Source: Ignavibacteriales bacterium (GTDB taxonomy: Bacteria; Bacteroidota; Ignavibacteria; Ignavibacteriales; Ignavibacteriaceae). From it: a stretch of DNA of 48,975 bases. Where the stretch lies: positions 1 to 48,975 of the forward strand of contig JAGUXE010000015.1 of assembly GCA_020061995.1 (NCBI GenBank), written 5' to 3'. The first letter of the stretch is position 1. The number at the start of each line of letters is the position of its first letter. The notes below the pieces were generated by a model. It made no database searches and was not told where the DNA came from. It was given only the letters and a program-made list of their open reading frames with translations. The position numbers and the translations under genes were made by a program. Positions 6,742 to 16,300 of this stretch are shown in pieces.

Positions 6742-9024
6742 TTAAACCGTTGGTAATGAAATTATAAATTTAGTTCCCTTCCCTTTTTCGCTTTGAACCG
6801 ATATTGTCCCATTATTTTTTTCGATAAAATCTTTTACAATTATCAAACCTAATCCTGTTCCTTTTTCGTTATCTGTCCCCTGTGTAGTGAAAGAATTTTG
6901 TGGATCGAATAAATTTTTCAGTTCATCGTTATCCATCCCAACGCCATTATCTGCCACTTCCAATTCAACTCTATCTTTTATCAAACCGGTTTTAATTACA
7001 ATAGAACCATCACTATTTGTAAACTTAATTGCATTAGAAATAAGATTTCTAATTGCTGATTCAATCATTCCTTTATCGGCATAAATAGATAGGTCATTCT
7101 CGCAATCGACCACTAACTTAATTCCTTTAGCGTGTGCGCTTATAATATATGGTTTTACAATTTCATCAATCAAAGATTTTAGCTGATGCTTCTCTTTCGA
7201 GGCGATAATCATTTGCTTCTGTATCCTTGCCCAATCAAGCAGGTTTTGTATCAGTATTACCAATTGTGAAGATGATGTATGAATGTAACCTGCGTAGACT
7301 TTAGCTTCATGTAAGTTCTCGGCTTCGATTTCTTCATTTAAGATTTGAGAAAAACCGATTAAAGACATAAAAGGACTTTTCAAATCATGGGCGATAATTG
7401 CGAAGAGTTTATCCTTTGTTTGATTAATCGCTTCAAGTTCATGGTTGCTGTTTTGTAATAATACATTAAGTTTTTCTAATTCATTTTTTTGTTGATGAAT
7501 TAATCCGGTTGAGCGTCTCTGGCTGAAATAAAAAACGACAAGAATTCCGAAAATGATTAAAGTTAGTATTGTTATGAGAATAGAAACATTTCTTAAACTT
7601 TTTTGATGTTCGATATCGACAAGTTGAAGTGCGTTTTTTTGTTTTAGCAATTCATTTTCTTGAAGGGTTTTTTCGATTGTTAATTTTACATTAAAGTTGG
7701 AAATATTATGTATCAACTGGCTATTGAAAAGGCTGTCTTTAAGTATCGTATAATTTTGTAAATCTTTAAAGGCTTCCGCATGTCTCTTATTTTTTGAGTG
7801 AATCAGTGAAGCAAGTTGATAATTGTCTCTCAATATTTCTAAAAGATTTTGTTTTTTCGATATTTGGATTGATTCATTAATTAAATCTCCAGCTTCAGCA
7901 AATTGATTTTGAATAATTAATATTCTTCCAAGATTAGTCAAACTCATAGCAAATGCATATTTATCAAGGATAGATTTGCTGGTATCGATAGCATTCTGAT
8001 AATAATGTTTAGCTTTGTCTAAGTCTTTCATTGCTTCGTATGAACGTCCGATAGAGTTAAGCAGCAAAGAAACTCCGTTAAGATCTCTTTCTTCAGATCT
8101 AATTTTGTAGGCAATAAGAAAATGTTCTAATGCCTTTTTAGGTTCACCTCTATCTAAATAAAGTTCTCCAAAATTTGAATGCGAATAACCAATTCCGTTA
8201 AAATGGTTTGAAGAATCGGCAATTCTTAGGGCTTCCGTAAAATTATCTTCAGCCAATTTATCATATTTTAGGCGTTTATAGATTAATCCGATATTGTTAA
8301 GCAATAATGCATATGAAGGACGGTTTCCGACTTGTTCACGTAATTTTAAAGCACGTTGATAATACTTAAAAGCATTCTCATAGTCACCATACTTCCAATA
8401 TGCAACACCAAGGTTCTGAACTGCATTACCGAGTGATTGAGGATTATCAATATTTTCTCTCAGTTTTACTGCTTTTTTGAAATTTTCAATTGCTTTTAAG
8501 TTTTCGCCACGCTTCCAGTAAATCAGCCCAAGATTGTTAAAAGCAAATGCTTCTCCTACCTTATTTTTCAACCGGATATTTACTTCAAGGGCTTTTGTGT
8601 GGAAAATTATTGCACTATCTATATTAGGAAGTTTTTCATAATTGAGAGCAAGATTTGAGTTAACCATCGCCAATAAAGAATCATTTTTATTAGTCTTCAA
8701 CAAGTTTAATGCTTGCGACAAAATTGCATTTGCATTTTTATATTTTTTGGATTTAAATTCTGCATCACCAAGATTGTTTAACGCTGAGATTAATCCTTTA
8801 GTATATTTTAACTTGTTTGCTAGTTCTTTAGCCTCCCTTGTATATTCCAATTTAGTTTCAAGATTGGGTACCCCCAACTCAAAGGCATACTTATTGAGAC
8901 TGTCAACCCTTTCGATACCTGCTAAAGGTTTTAGGATTGAGTTTAAACTGTCGGTATTGACTTGTGCATTTGAGTCCAGAAGAAAAGAAAAAATCAATAC
9001 TCCAAGACCGAAATATTTATTCAT
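6742..9024 (-). CDS. TPR-repeat sensor histidine kinase
   Basis: About 760 residues from the ATG at 9024; a TTG five codons earlier is possible but weaker. A signal peptide ends near SNAQ. Tandem tetratricopeptide repeats (about 75-430), with phrases such as NNLGLIYWKRGE and NLGVAYWKYGDY, form a periplasmic scaffold. A single membrane segment (about 480-501) and a coiled coil lead to HisKA (FAIIAHDLKSPF, phospho-acceptor H546) and HATPase (N box about 660-664, DNGVGM about 692-697, GTGLGL about 722-727). The architecture is complete and common in Bacteroidota; the TPR part probably senses through protein contact. No regulator is adjacent on the same strand, so its partner may be one of the receivers further along (inference). 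Confidence 0.92.
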   Translation of the reverse strand: MNKYFGLGVLIFSFLLDSNAQVNTDSLNSILKPLAGIERVDSLNKYAFELGVPNLETKLEYTREAKELANKLKYTKGLISALNNLGDAEFKSKKYKNANAILSQALNLLKTNKNDSLLAMVNSNLALNYEKLPNIDSAIIFHTKALEVNIRLKNKVGEAFAFNNLGLIYWKRGENLKAIENFKKAVKLRENIDNPQSLGNAVQNLGVAYWKYGDYENAFKYYQRALKLREQVGNRPSYALLLNNIGLIYKRLKYDKLAEDNFTEALRIADSSNHFNGIGYSHSNFGELYLDRGEPKKALEHFLIAYKIRSEERDLNGVSLLLNSIGRSYEAMKDLDKAKHYYQNAIDTSKSILDKYAFAMSLTNLGRILIIQNQFAEAGDLINESIQISKKQNLLEILRDNYQLASLIHSKNKRHAEAFKDLQNYTILKDSLFNSQLIHNISNFNVKLTIEKTLQENELLKQKNALQLVDIEHQKSLRNVSILITILTLIIFGILVVFYFSQRRSTGLIHQQKNELEKLNVLLQNSNHELEAINQTKDKLFAIIAHDLKSPFMSLIGFSQILNEEIEAENLHEAKVYAGYIHTSSSQLVILIQNLLDWARIQKQMIIASKEKHQLKSLIDEIVKPYIISAHAKGIKLVVDCENDLSIYADKGMIESAIRNLISNAIKFTNSDGSIVIKTGLIKDRVELEVADNGVGMDNDELKNLFDPQNSFTTQGTDNEKGTGLGLIIVKDFIEKNNGTISVQSEKGKGTKFIISLPTV

Positions 9025-9263
9025 ATAAATCTGTTTCAAACTTTATTGAGATTGTAATCTAATGATATTTTAATTTAGAAACCTGTATTTGTGTAATTAT
9101 ATAATCGTATATAATCGAGATAAATTTAGTAAATAAATTGATATTTGGTCTCAACATCTTTACTTAATGGTTATAATAAACTATTTTCGACACGGATTTA
9201 ATGATTAATTTAATTATATAATAATTTTTGTAAGAAATTTTATTGAGTAGCAGAGCAAAGAAA

Positions 9264-9977
9264 ATGTTAATAACCGCCCATAGGGGGGCTTCGGGGTATG
9301 CACCCGAAAATACTGTTGCTTCTATAAATAAAGCTCTTCAGTTTAATTCCGATATTATTGAAATTGATGTTCAGGAGACTAAAGACGGTGAGATTATACT
9401 TCATCATGATTTTACGTTAAAGCGTACTGCAAAAGTTCAAAAATTAATTGCAAATCTTACTATGAATGAAATTTCCGTATTAGATGTAGGAAGTTGGTTT
9501 CACAGTAAATTCAAAGATGAAAGAATACCTTCACTAAATCAAATAATTGATCTTGTTAAAGGAAGAGCGCTCCTTAATATTGAATTGAAATCGGGAATAC
9601 ATCAACATCAATTAGCAGAAAAAGTAGTCTCTTTTGTAATTGAGAGAGGAATTTCTGATGAATGCTTTCTCACTTCATTTGACTTTTCATTGATCGAAAG
9701 AGTAAAAAGTCAATCTTCCAAAATTAAAACAGGTTATATCTTCTCGATTCTCAACAATATCAATCCGCAGACTATAGAAAAAGTAGATATACTAAGTGTC
9801 AATCATCGTTTCTTATCAAAAAGACTTATCAAATTTGCAAAAGAAAAGAAAAAAGAAATTCATGTATGGACGGTTAACAAAGAAAAAGAGATGCTTCGAT
9901 TAATGAAGTCAGGCATTGATTCAATAATTACAAACTTCCCCGATATTGCAATTAAACTGCGTGAAAAGGATGAGTGA
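9264..9977 (+). CDS. Glycerophosphodiester phosphodiesterase
   Basis: A GDPD-family TIM-barrel enzyme of about 237 residues that hydrolyses glycerophosphodiesters to glycerol-3-phosphate and an alcohol. Seen here: the N-terminal AHRGASGYAPENT motif (H6, R7, E15, N16), metal-binding E33/D35 in IEIDVQ, catalytic H48 in LHHD, NIELKSG near the middle and WTVN near the end. The ATG at 9264 puts AHRG directly at the N terminus, as usual in the family; a TTG at 9243 would add seven residues. There is no signal peptide, so it is probably cytoplasmic and recycles phospholipid head groups. The stop overlaps the start of the next gene by 8 bases (ATGAGTGA), so the two are translationally coupled. Confidence 0.92.
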   Translation: MLITAHRGASGYAPENTVASINKALQFNSDIIEIDVQETKDGEIILHHDFTLKRTAKVQKLIANLTMNEISVLDVGSWFHSKFKDERIPSLNQIIDLVKGRALLNIELKSGIHQHQLAEKVVSFVIERGISDECFLTSFDFSLIERVKSQSSKIKTGYIFSILNNINPQTIEKVDILSVNHRFLSKRLIKFAKEKKKEIHVWTVNKEKEMLRLMKSGIDSIITNFPDIAIKLREKDE

Positions 9978-10497
9978 TCAACTCGATTTTTGTCGTGTAA
10001 AAAAAATAGATGAGAAGGGATTCGGATTTCTTAAAAGTCTTCATTATCCGTTTGATATTTTCTTCCATTTTTCACAAATAAAAAAAGATGAATTCCGTGA
10101 AAAGCTTAATGATATGAAACGGGGAGAATTTTTTCTTTACTTCTTATCAAAAGATGTTCCCGGCGGAAAAAGAAAAGTGAAACAAATATGGTATTCTCTT
10201 AAAGATGTACCAGAAGAATATTATTCATCATTCATCGATAGAATAATTGTAGAATTTAAAATCGGAAGAACAAATCTTTTCGATTTATTATATGCCTACA
10301 AAGAGTTTAAAGAACTAAACTTGCTGAACAATGAACTGATTGAAAGGATTCTGACTGCCGACAGAATCCTTAAACTACCGACCACTATTATTCCTTATTT
10401 AACCGAAGATGAAATAGTTCTATTTAAGAAACTATTAAACTATGATCAATTAAAAATTTCCGACAATAAACCTTTTTGGTTTGATGACATCCCTTAA
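9970..10497 (+). CDS. Cold-shock-domain-like protein
   Basis: About 175 residues. The first ~70 resemble an OB-fold cold-shock domain: KGFGF (16-20) stands for the first RNA-binding motif and DIFFHFSQI (29-37) for the second. The rest is helical, charged and unrecognised. The ATG at 9970 overlaps the stop of the phosphodiesterase gene by 8 bases and follows an AAAAGG site; an upstream TTG in the same frame is less likely. Such proteins usually bind single-stranded nucleic acid, but the match is partial and the longer C-terminal part is unlike a classical ~70-residue CspA. The functional link to its partner is unclear. Confidence 0.7.
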   Translation: MSDQLDFCRVKKIDEKGFGFLKSLHYPFDIFFHFSQIKKDEFREKLNDMKRGEFFLYFLSKDVPGGKRKVKQIWYSLKDVPEEYYSSFIDRIIVEFKIGRTNLFDLLYAYKEFKELNLLNNELIERILTADRILKLPTTIIPYLTEDEIVLFKKLLNYDQLKISDNKPFWFDDIP

Positions 10498-10504
10498 GGA
10501 AAAT

Positions 10505-10837
10505 TTACTTAATCATTGTTAGTAACATTTTAGCCGGCGTTTCAGCTCGCAAGCCATGCGGAATACTAGCCGGCATTAACAAAATTTCTCCTGCTTTTAC
10601 ATCAAACGGTTTGCCGCCAACAGTTATTTTCATTATACCATCAACCATATAGACGAGCGCATCGAAAGGGGTTGTATGCTCAGTTAATGATTCATCTTTG
10701 TCGAATGCAAATAATGTAACATTTCCGTTTGGCTTTTTAATTATCTGTTTACTCACGATTGCATTCGGTTGATAAGATATTTCATTAATTAAACTATTTG
10801 CGGATAGTTTTTCCAATATTTCATTAATTTCTTCCAT
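10505..10837 (-). CDS. Small cupin-domain protein
   Basis: A 110-residue single cupin barrel. The double-stranded beta-helix motifs are visible: the segment with EHTTPFDALVYMVDG matches motif 1, although its usual His pattern is reduced, and GEILLMPASIPHGLRA matches motif 2 with its conserved PxxxPH. A GAGGAT site precedes the ATG. Cupins of this size bind a metal or a small ligand and can be enzymes or sensors; the substrate cannot be told. It converges on the cold-shock-like gene with 7 bases between the stops. Just upstream on the same strand lies a decayed kinase fragment, so the gene probably has its own promoter. Confidence 0.85.
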   Translation of the reverse strand: MEEINEILEKLSANSLINEISYQPNAIVSKQIIKKPNGNVTLFAFDKDESLTEHTTPFDALVYMVDGIMKITVGGKPFDVKAGEILLMPASIPHGLRAETPAKMLLTMIK

Positions 10838-10857
10838 CTTAATCCTCTTATTATTGA

Positions 10858-11054
10858 TTAAATTTCTTTAAAAAATGGGAGAGTGATTTTAAGAGTTGTC
10901 AATTCTCTTTCAATACTCTCAACTGTTATAGTCCACCCTGTTTTCAATCATCTCCTTGCATAGAAGCAAGCCTAATCCTGTACCTTCTCCTTTAGCCGTT
11001 CCGGTAGTGGAATGGTACTCCTCAATTTTAAATATTTTATAGAGTCTGAGCAAT
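10858..11054 (-). pseudogene. Frameshifted histidine kinase C-terminal remnant
   Basis: The minus strand encodes a typical kinase ATP-lid end, LYKIFKIEEYHSTTGTAKGE followed by GTGLGLLLCKEMIEN. Then a frameshift at about 10931-10939 is needed to continue into WTITVESI and KITLPFFKEI before the stop at 10858. The G2 box GTGLGL and the final strand are unmistakable, but everything upstream (H box, N box) is missing and an in-frame stop precedes the fragment. It is not part of the intact kinase at 11093-12298, which has its own complete C terminus, so it is the tail of a lost second kinase. Confidence 0.8.
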
Positions 11055-11092
11055 TAAATATACGATTGTAATAATGCTTTCTCTGCGTTTCC

Positions 11093-12298
11093 TTAATTGT
11101 TATTAAAAATAAGTTGGACAATGGTTCCCACATTCTTCTCGCTTTGAATGTTAATCGCAATATTGTGTAAATCGCAATAATGCTTTGTTAATGCCATCCC
11201 TAACCCATTCCCTTCATACCCACGCGTATAACCCGTATGTTCTTGTGAAAAGGGTGAGAATAATTCTGTTTTAATAAATTGCTCTGAAATACCAATCCCG
11301 AAATCTTGAACTTCCAAAACAACTAAACCTTTATCATTTTTATTTAGGGAAATTTTAACCGGTTCATTTGAAGAAAATTTGAAAGCGTTATCGATAATAT
11401 TCAATAAAATTTGATTTGCAGATACTTCATCCATTTTGTAAATGATCTTTTCGTCACAAATTAATTCTGTTTTTCTGTTCGGATAGTTTGCTTTCAGTTC
11501 AAATAAAACTTGATGAATAACTTCAGAAAGATTAACTTCTATAACTACCGGATTATAATTTTCGGAAATCAATTCTGACATTCTAATAATTAATTCAATA
11601 GTTCTTATTAATCTTCTACTCCCTTTATTGATTGCATCAATACCGGTTTTGAACATTTCATTCGCTTCAATATCAATTTCCATACTTATCAGTTCAATGT
11701 ATGAGAGAATTGCATTAAGGGGAGTTCTAATTTCATGAGACATCTGCCCAAGAAATTCATTTTTTAAAGAATCAGCTTTTTCAAGTTCCTTTTTTGCCTC
11801 CTCAAGTTGTGCAATTGTTTCGTAAAGCTGTGCTGTCCTTTTTTTAACAAGTTTTTCCAGGTCTTGCTTATAAAGTTTATTTTCCTTTATCAAAAAAGAT
11901 TTTTCGAGTGCTCTTAAAACACTCATTTCTAATTCTTCAAAATGGAGGATTGGTTTCGAGACATATTCCCAAGCGCCAAGATTCATTGATCGAATTGCTT
12001 CTTTAATTATACCCGTCCCTGAAACCACAACTATAGGAACATCTTGATAGTTTCGGGTAATATTAGAAATTACCCCATGTCCCCCAATCCCAGGCATATT
12101 TAGATCAACTAAGACGATATCAGGCTTTTCTGATTTGAATATCTCAATTCCTTCTTCACCGCTCTTTGCTGTGAAGACAATGCAGTTTAAATCTTCAAAG
12201 AAGAATTTGATGCTCTTGGATAATGATTCATCATCATCAATCACTAGCATCTTGGTGTTGGATAAATTATAGTATCCACTTACTTTCGTCTGTTCCAT
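11093..12298 (-). CDS. Receiver-histidine kinase fusion
   Basis: A 401-residue cytoplasmic protein with no membrane segment. The N-terminal receiver (about 15-130) has D21-D23, phospho-acceptor D65 in VLVDLNMPG and K115. A coiled coil (about 138-182) links it to HisKA, with GQMSHEIRTPLNAI (H188). The HATPase has its N box around NIIDNAFKFS (300-309), DFGIGI (332-337) and GNGLGM (363-368). A receiver in front of a kinase lets phosphorylation by another kinase switch this one, a phosphorelay node. A GAGG site precedes the ATG. The single-domain receiver 200 bases upstream and the giant kinase beyond it are on the same strand, so a common pathway is plausible. Confidence 0.92.
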   Translation of the reverse strand: MEQTKVSGYYNLSNTKMLVIDDDESLSKSIKFFFEDLNCIVFTAKSGEEGIEIFKSEKPDIVLVDLNMPGIGGHGVISNITRNYQDVPIVVVSGTGIIKEAIRSMNLGAWEYVSKPILHFEELEMSVLRALEKSFLIKENKLYKQDLEKLVKKRTAQLYETIAQLEEAKKELEKADSLKNEFLGQMSHEIRTPLNAILSYIELISMEIDIEANEMFKTGIDAINKGSRRLIRTIELIIRMSELISENYNPVVIEVNLSEVIHQVLFELKANYPNRKTELICDEKIIYKMDEVSANQILLNIIDNAFKFSSNEPVKISLNKNDKGLVVLEVQDFGIGISEQFIKTELFSPFSQEHTGYTRGYEGNGLGMALTKHYCDLHNIAINIQSEKNVGTIVQLIFNNN

Positions 12299-12499
12299 TT
12301 ATACCTCAAATTCTTAAAATTTCAAAATTGAAATATGTTTCCATCGATATAAAATGCCAGAGGATCCATCCTATTATACAAATCTTTAAACATTGTTAGA
12401 ATAAAATATTTTACAGCTTAATTACTTCTTCTGATTTTATTAGTAGATTTAAAATCGTCTAAATTATTATTTAGACTTTAATTACCCTGTTATCCGCTC

Positions 12500-12874
12500 T
12501 CAAGAATTTATGATTTCATTTATTTTAACCACCAATTCATTCATGTCATTTAAGGGTTTGAACAAAATATTTGAATTTGATACACCCAAATTTTGAAGCG
12601 AAGTAGTTGCTTGATAATCAAGTGAACCTGTATGAATAATAAATTTTTTAATTTTATTTAGGGGAGCAATATTAGAAATAAATTCTTCACCATTTTTCCC
12701 CGGGAGTCGTAAGTCAACAATTGTTATATCAAAATTTCTAGTTTCTACAATTTCAAATGCCTCCTCAGCTGAACAAGCCGATACACAATAGAAGCCTTCA
12801 TCTTCAAGAAATAAAGTGAGATTAAAACGAAGTTCGTCGTCATCATCAATAATCAAAACACTCACATCTTTCAT
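12500..12874 (-). CDS. Single-domain response regulator (CheY-like)
   Basis: About 124 residues, a receiver domain with nothing attached. It shows the acidic triad around LIIDDDDELR, the phospho-acceptor Asp in ITIVDLRLPG (residue 54 from the chosen start), Thr in IIHTGS and Lys in LFKPL. The start is taken at the second ATG because AGGAG lies exactly 4 bases before it; an upstream ATG would put that site inside the gene. Without an output domain it probably shuttles phosphate or acts by protein contact. Between the giant PAS kinase and the receiver-kinase fusion it could be the relay between them (inference). Confidence 0.9.
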   Translation of the reverse strand: MKDVSVLIIDDDDELRFNLTLFLEDEGFYCVSACSAEEAFEIVETRNFDITIVDLRLPGKNGEEFISNIAPLNKIKKFIIHTGSLDYQATTSLQNLGVSNSNILFKPLNDMNELVVKINEIINS

Positions 12875-13324
12875 ATTACTCCTCATGCACCTTTCATAGA
12901 TTATTAGTGATATAAAAACTCAAGATGTCTTATCATTAATTTAGCAGTCGATATATTTTAGTAAGAATACTCCCAGAGCTGTAACCAAAATGTAAGGGAT
13001 AAAATCTTTCGAAATACTAAATTTTTCAAATGATCTATAAGCGACACAATAATCAGTTAGACAAAAATCAAATCTTAAACTTTTGTTAATTTATTTGAAT
13101 AAAATATGAATAGCAATCCATCAATACCAAATCATTGTTTGTCAATCAAGACTTTGAGAAAAACGCAACCACAGATTTAGCGTATACACCAGATTTTTAA
13201 TCGAAATTAAAGGAATAAATCAATATTCAAATGTCCTGAACCATTATGTTTTTAGAAATTATTATGCAATTACTCTCATATTTAAAAAGGATTGATACCT
13301 CATCTTTTCACAATACGAATAGAA
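12875..13324. other. Intergenic region without visible gene
   Basis: These 450 bases between the giant kinase gene and the receiver gene are AT-rich, with no open frame having a start and ribosome site. Around 13170-13200 is an AACCACAGATTT stretch that faintly resembles a common intergenic filler repeat. The receiver promoter is expected at the right of its start. I see nothing else. Confidence 0.5.
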
Positions 13325-16300
13325 CTAAATACTTAACGGAAGCCTGATGATAAATCTTGCTCCATGGCCCAAACTTGATTCAACATGAATTTTACCATGA
13401 TGATTTTCCGTAATAATCATGTATGAGACCGAAAGTCCCAAACCTGTTCCTTCGCCAACATCTTTAGTAGTAAAAAAAGGTTCAAAGATTCTGTTCTTTA
13501 CTTTTTCGGAGATACCGGGTCCATTATCTTCAATTTCCAATCTTAAAAATTCTTCTTCTTTAAAAGCTCTTATCGTTATTTTTGGACGTTTAAGCAAATC
13601 ATTCCCTTCATTAATTGCTTGTGCAGCATTCTTAATTATGTTAAAAATTACTTGCTCTATTTCTGTTATAGTAATTTTTAAATCAGGCAAATCAGGTTCA
13701 ATTTCTTTAATTATTTCAAATGATCTAAAATCATAACGCTTTCTTAAATCATAATCATTGTAAGCTAATTCGATAGATTCATCTATAATTCTATTAATGC
13801 CGATAATAACTCTTTTAGATTCACCCCTTCTACTGAACTGCAGCATATTCTTAATAATCTCTGAAGCTTTTGAAGCAGCCGTCCTCATTGATTCAATGAT
13901 TTCATAAATCTGTCGTTCTTTAAAGTAGGCGTCAAGCTGAGTAATATTTACACCTAATCTTTCCGCAGTCTCGTTATTTTTGGGGAGCATTGTAGAAACT
14001 CTTCTTACGATATTTTGACAGCCTTGAACTATCGTACCGAGAGGATTATTAATTTCATGCGCCATTCCGGCAGCTAATCCGGCTACCGTTATCATCTTTT
14101 CGGATTGAATCATAATTTCTGCAAATTTTGTCTGCTCGGTAGTATTTTCAACTATAATAACAAAGCCCGAATTAACGCTGCTGGTGAGAGGGAAAATAGC
14201 AATAGAATAATAATTAGCATCCCCAAACTCATTAAACACCATTTTGGAGTCCATAACTGCATCATTCATTTTACGAGCATTTAACAGTTCATCTTGGATG
14301 AAATTTAATTTTGGGAAAACTTCAATAATATGACCTTCTTTCAACTCAGTGCTTTCGGAAAATTTTTGAGCTGCGTTATTCGAATGAGTTACGATAAAAT
14401 CCTGATCCACTGAAATTATTGCCATCGCAATTGAATCAACAACATATTGGATATACTCAAAGGCAGCTTTTAATTTTTGCTGTCCAACAACTTGCTCATT
14501 AACATTGCGAACAAATAAGGCAATTCCATTAATTGAGGGAACATGGAGTAAATTAATTCCTGTTGAATCTACATAAACTAGTTCCCCGTTTTTTTTCACA
14601 ACTCGATAAAGAGTTGGTTTCCCATCATTTTTTGAATTCAGAACAAGTTCAAATTCTTTTTGCACATATGGCAGGTCTTCAAAATATACAAATTCAAGAC
14701 AATTGTGCCCTATCATCTCATCAGGTTTATAACCAATTAATCTTTCGCTTGATGGACTTTGATAGATAATAATTCCATTTAAATCAACTATAAAGATTGC
14801 ATCATTAAGTCCTTGGACCAACGAACGGAATTTTTCTTCGTTTTCCATAAGGGCAACTTCAGCTTCTTTTCCTTTTGTGATATCAGTAGCAATTCCAAGA
14901 TACCCCGTAATTTGATTACTCTGGTTTTTAACTGCTGTTACAACAAGATTTACTTTGATCTTTCCATTATCTTTTTTTAGATAGGTCCACTCCTTAGATT
15001 CACTATTATACAGCCGGGCATTGAAAATAAATATTTCAAATCCTTCAACACTTACATTATGCTCATTAAAGAGTTCTCCAGCTTTCTGTTTTAATTCTTC
15101 CTCTAAATGAAAGAATAGTGGGTTACATTTTCCAATTACCTCCTCAGCTTTATATCCTAGCATTTTTTCGGCACCTGTATTAAAAAGTGTAATAGTACCA
15201 TCGATATCAGTTGCTATAATAGAAACCTCTGTAGCTGCGTGAAGTACATTTTGCAACTGCATTTTTACTTTTACGATTTCTTCTTCGGCTCTTTTATTTT
15301 CAGTAATGTCAATTACTATTCCCCTCAATCCTACAGGTTTGCCATATTTTATGATTGGATTTGTGTAGATAAGAACGGGGACTTGGGTCCCATCTTTTTT
15401 TAACCCAATGTATTCATTCCCGGTACTTGCTTTGCCATGAAGAATATCGTTAATGTTTTGTATCGCGCGAGGATGTTCCTCCGGTGCAAGAACTTCTAAA
15501 ACATTAACACCTCTGCTTAAATCTTCCTGCGTATAGCCAAAAACATCAAAACTTACTCGATTCACAAAAGTAAAACGTCCGGAGATATCAGTTTCAAAAA
15601 CGATTTGAGGAAGAAGATCAGTCATCTCACGATATTTTTTTTCGCTTGCTATCAACTCTTCCTGAGCTAATTTCCTTTGTGTAAGATCGCGCCAGGTAAC
15701 ATGGATTAATTCTTCTCCATGCAGAACTATAGGAGATAACGCAACTTCAACAAAAAAATTGGTCCCATCTTTTCGCTTGTGCACCCACTCAAAAAAATTA
15801 TTTCCGGTGCTAATCGCTTCATTTATCATTGATACAGCTTTAACGGAAGAAGTTTGACCATCCGGTTGGAATTCCGGTGATAATTCTGAAGGCGTCTTGC
15901 CGATAAGATCTTCTCTTGTGTTGTAACCCAAAATTGTCAGTGAGGCTTTATTGTACTGAATAAATTTACCATCTTTTAAGAGAATTATCGGATTAGAAGA
16001 GTCCTCGAATATTTTTTTAAATCTTTCTTCACTCTCTTTTAATGCTTCTTCTGACATTTTTCGATGGATTGCAGCAGAAACTTGGGTTGAGACCAAACTT
16101 AAAAGTTCTGATTCATTTTGGCCTAATCGTATCTTTTCATCATAACTTTGAACAACTATTGCACCGGATAAATATTCATCTATTCGGAACGGAACGCCGA
16201 GCCAATCAACTGATGGTGAACCATCTAATTCAACTTCACTATTTGATACAAGTTGATTAAAAATATTTTCTCGAATAAGTTGAATTTTGTCTTCCCTGAA

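Noticed and set aside
10972..11160. 62-codon minus-strand frame over the kinase remnant
   Set aside because: Its product is unlike any protein, whereas another frame of the same DNA gives the kinase G2 box; it is a by-product of the decayed kinase gene.
13165..13210. AACCACAGATTT-like stretch as a mobile repeat
   Set aside because: Only one weak, degenerate copy in the window; resemblance to filler repeats is from memory.
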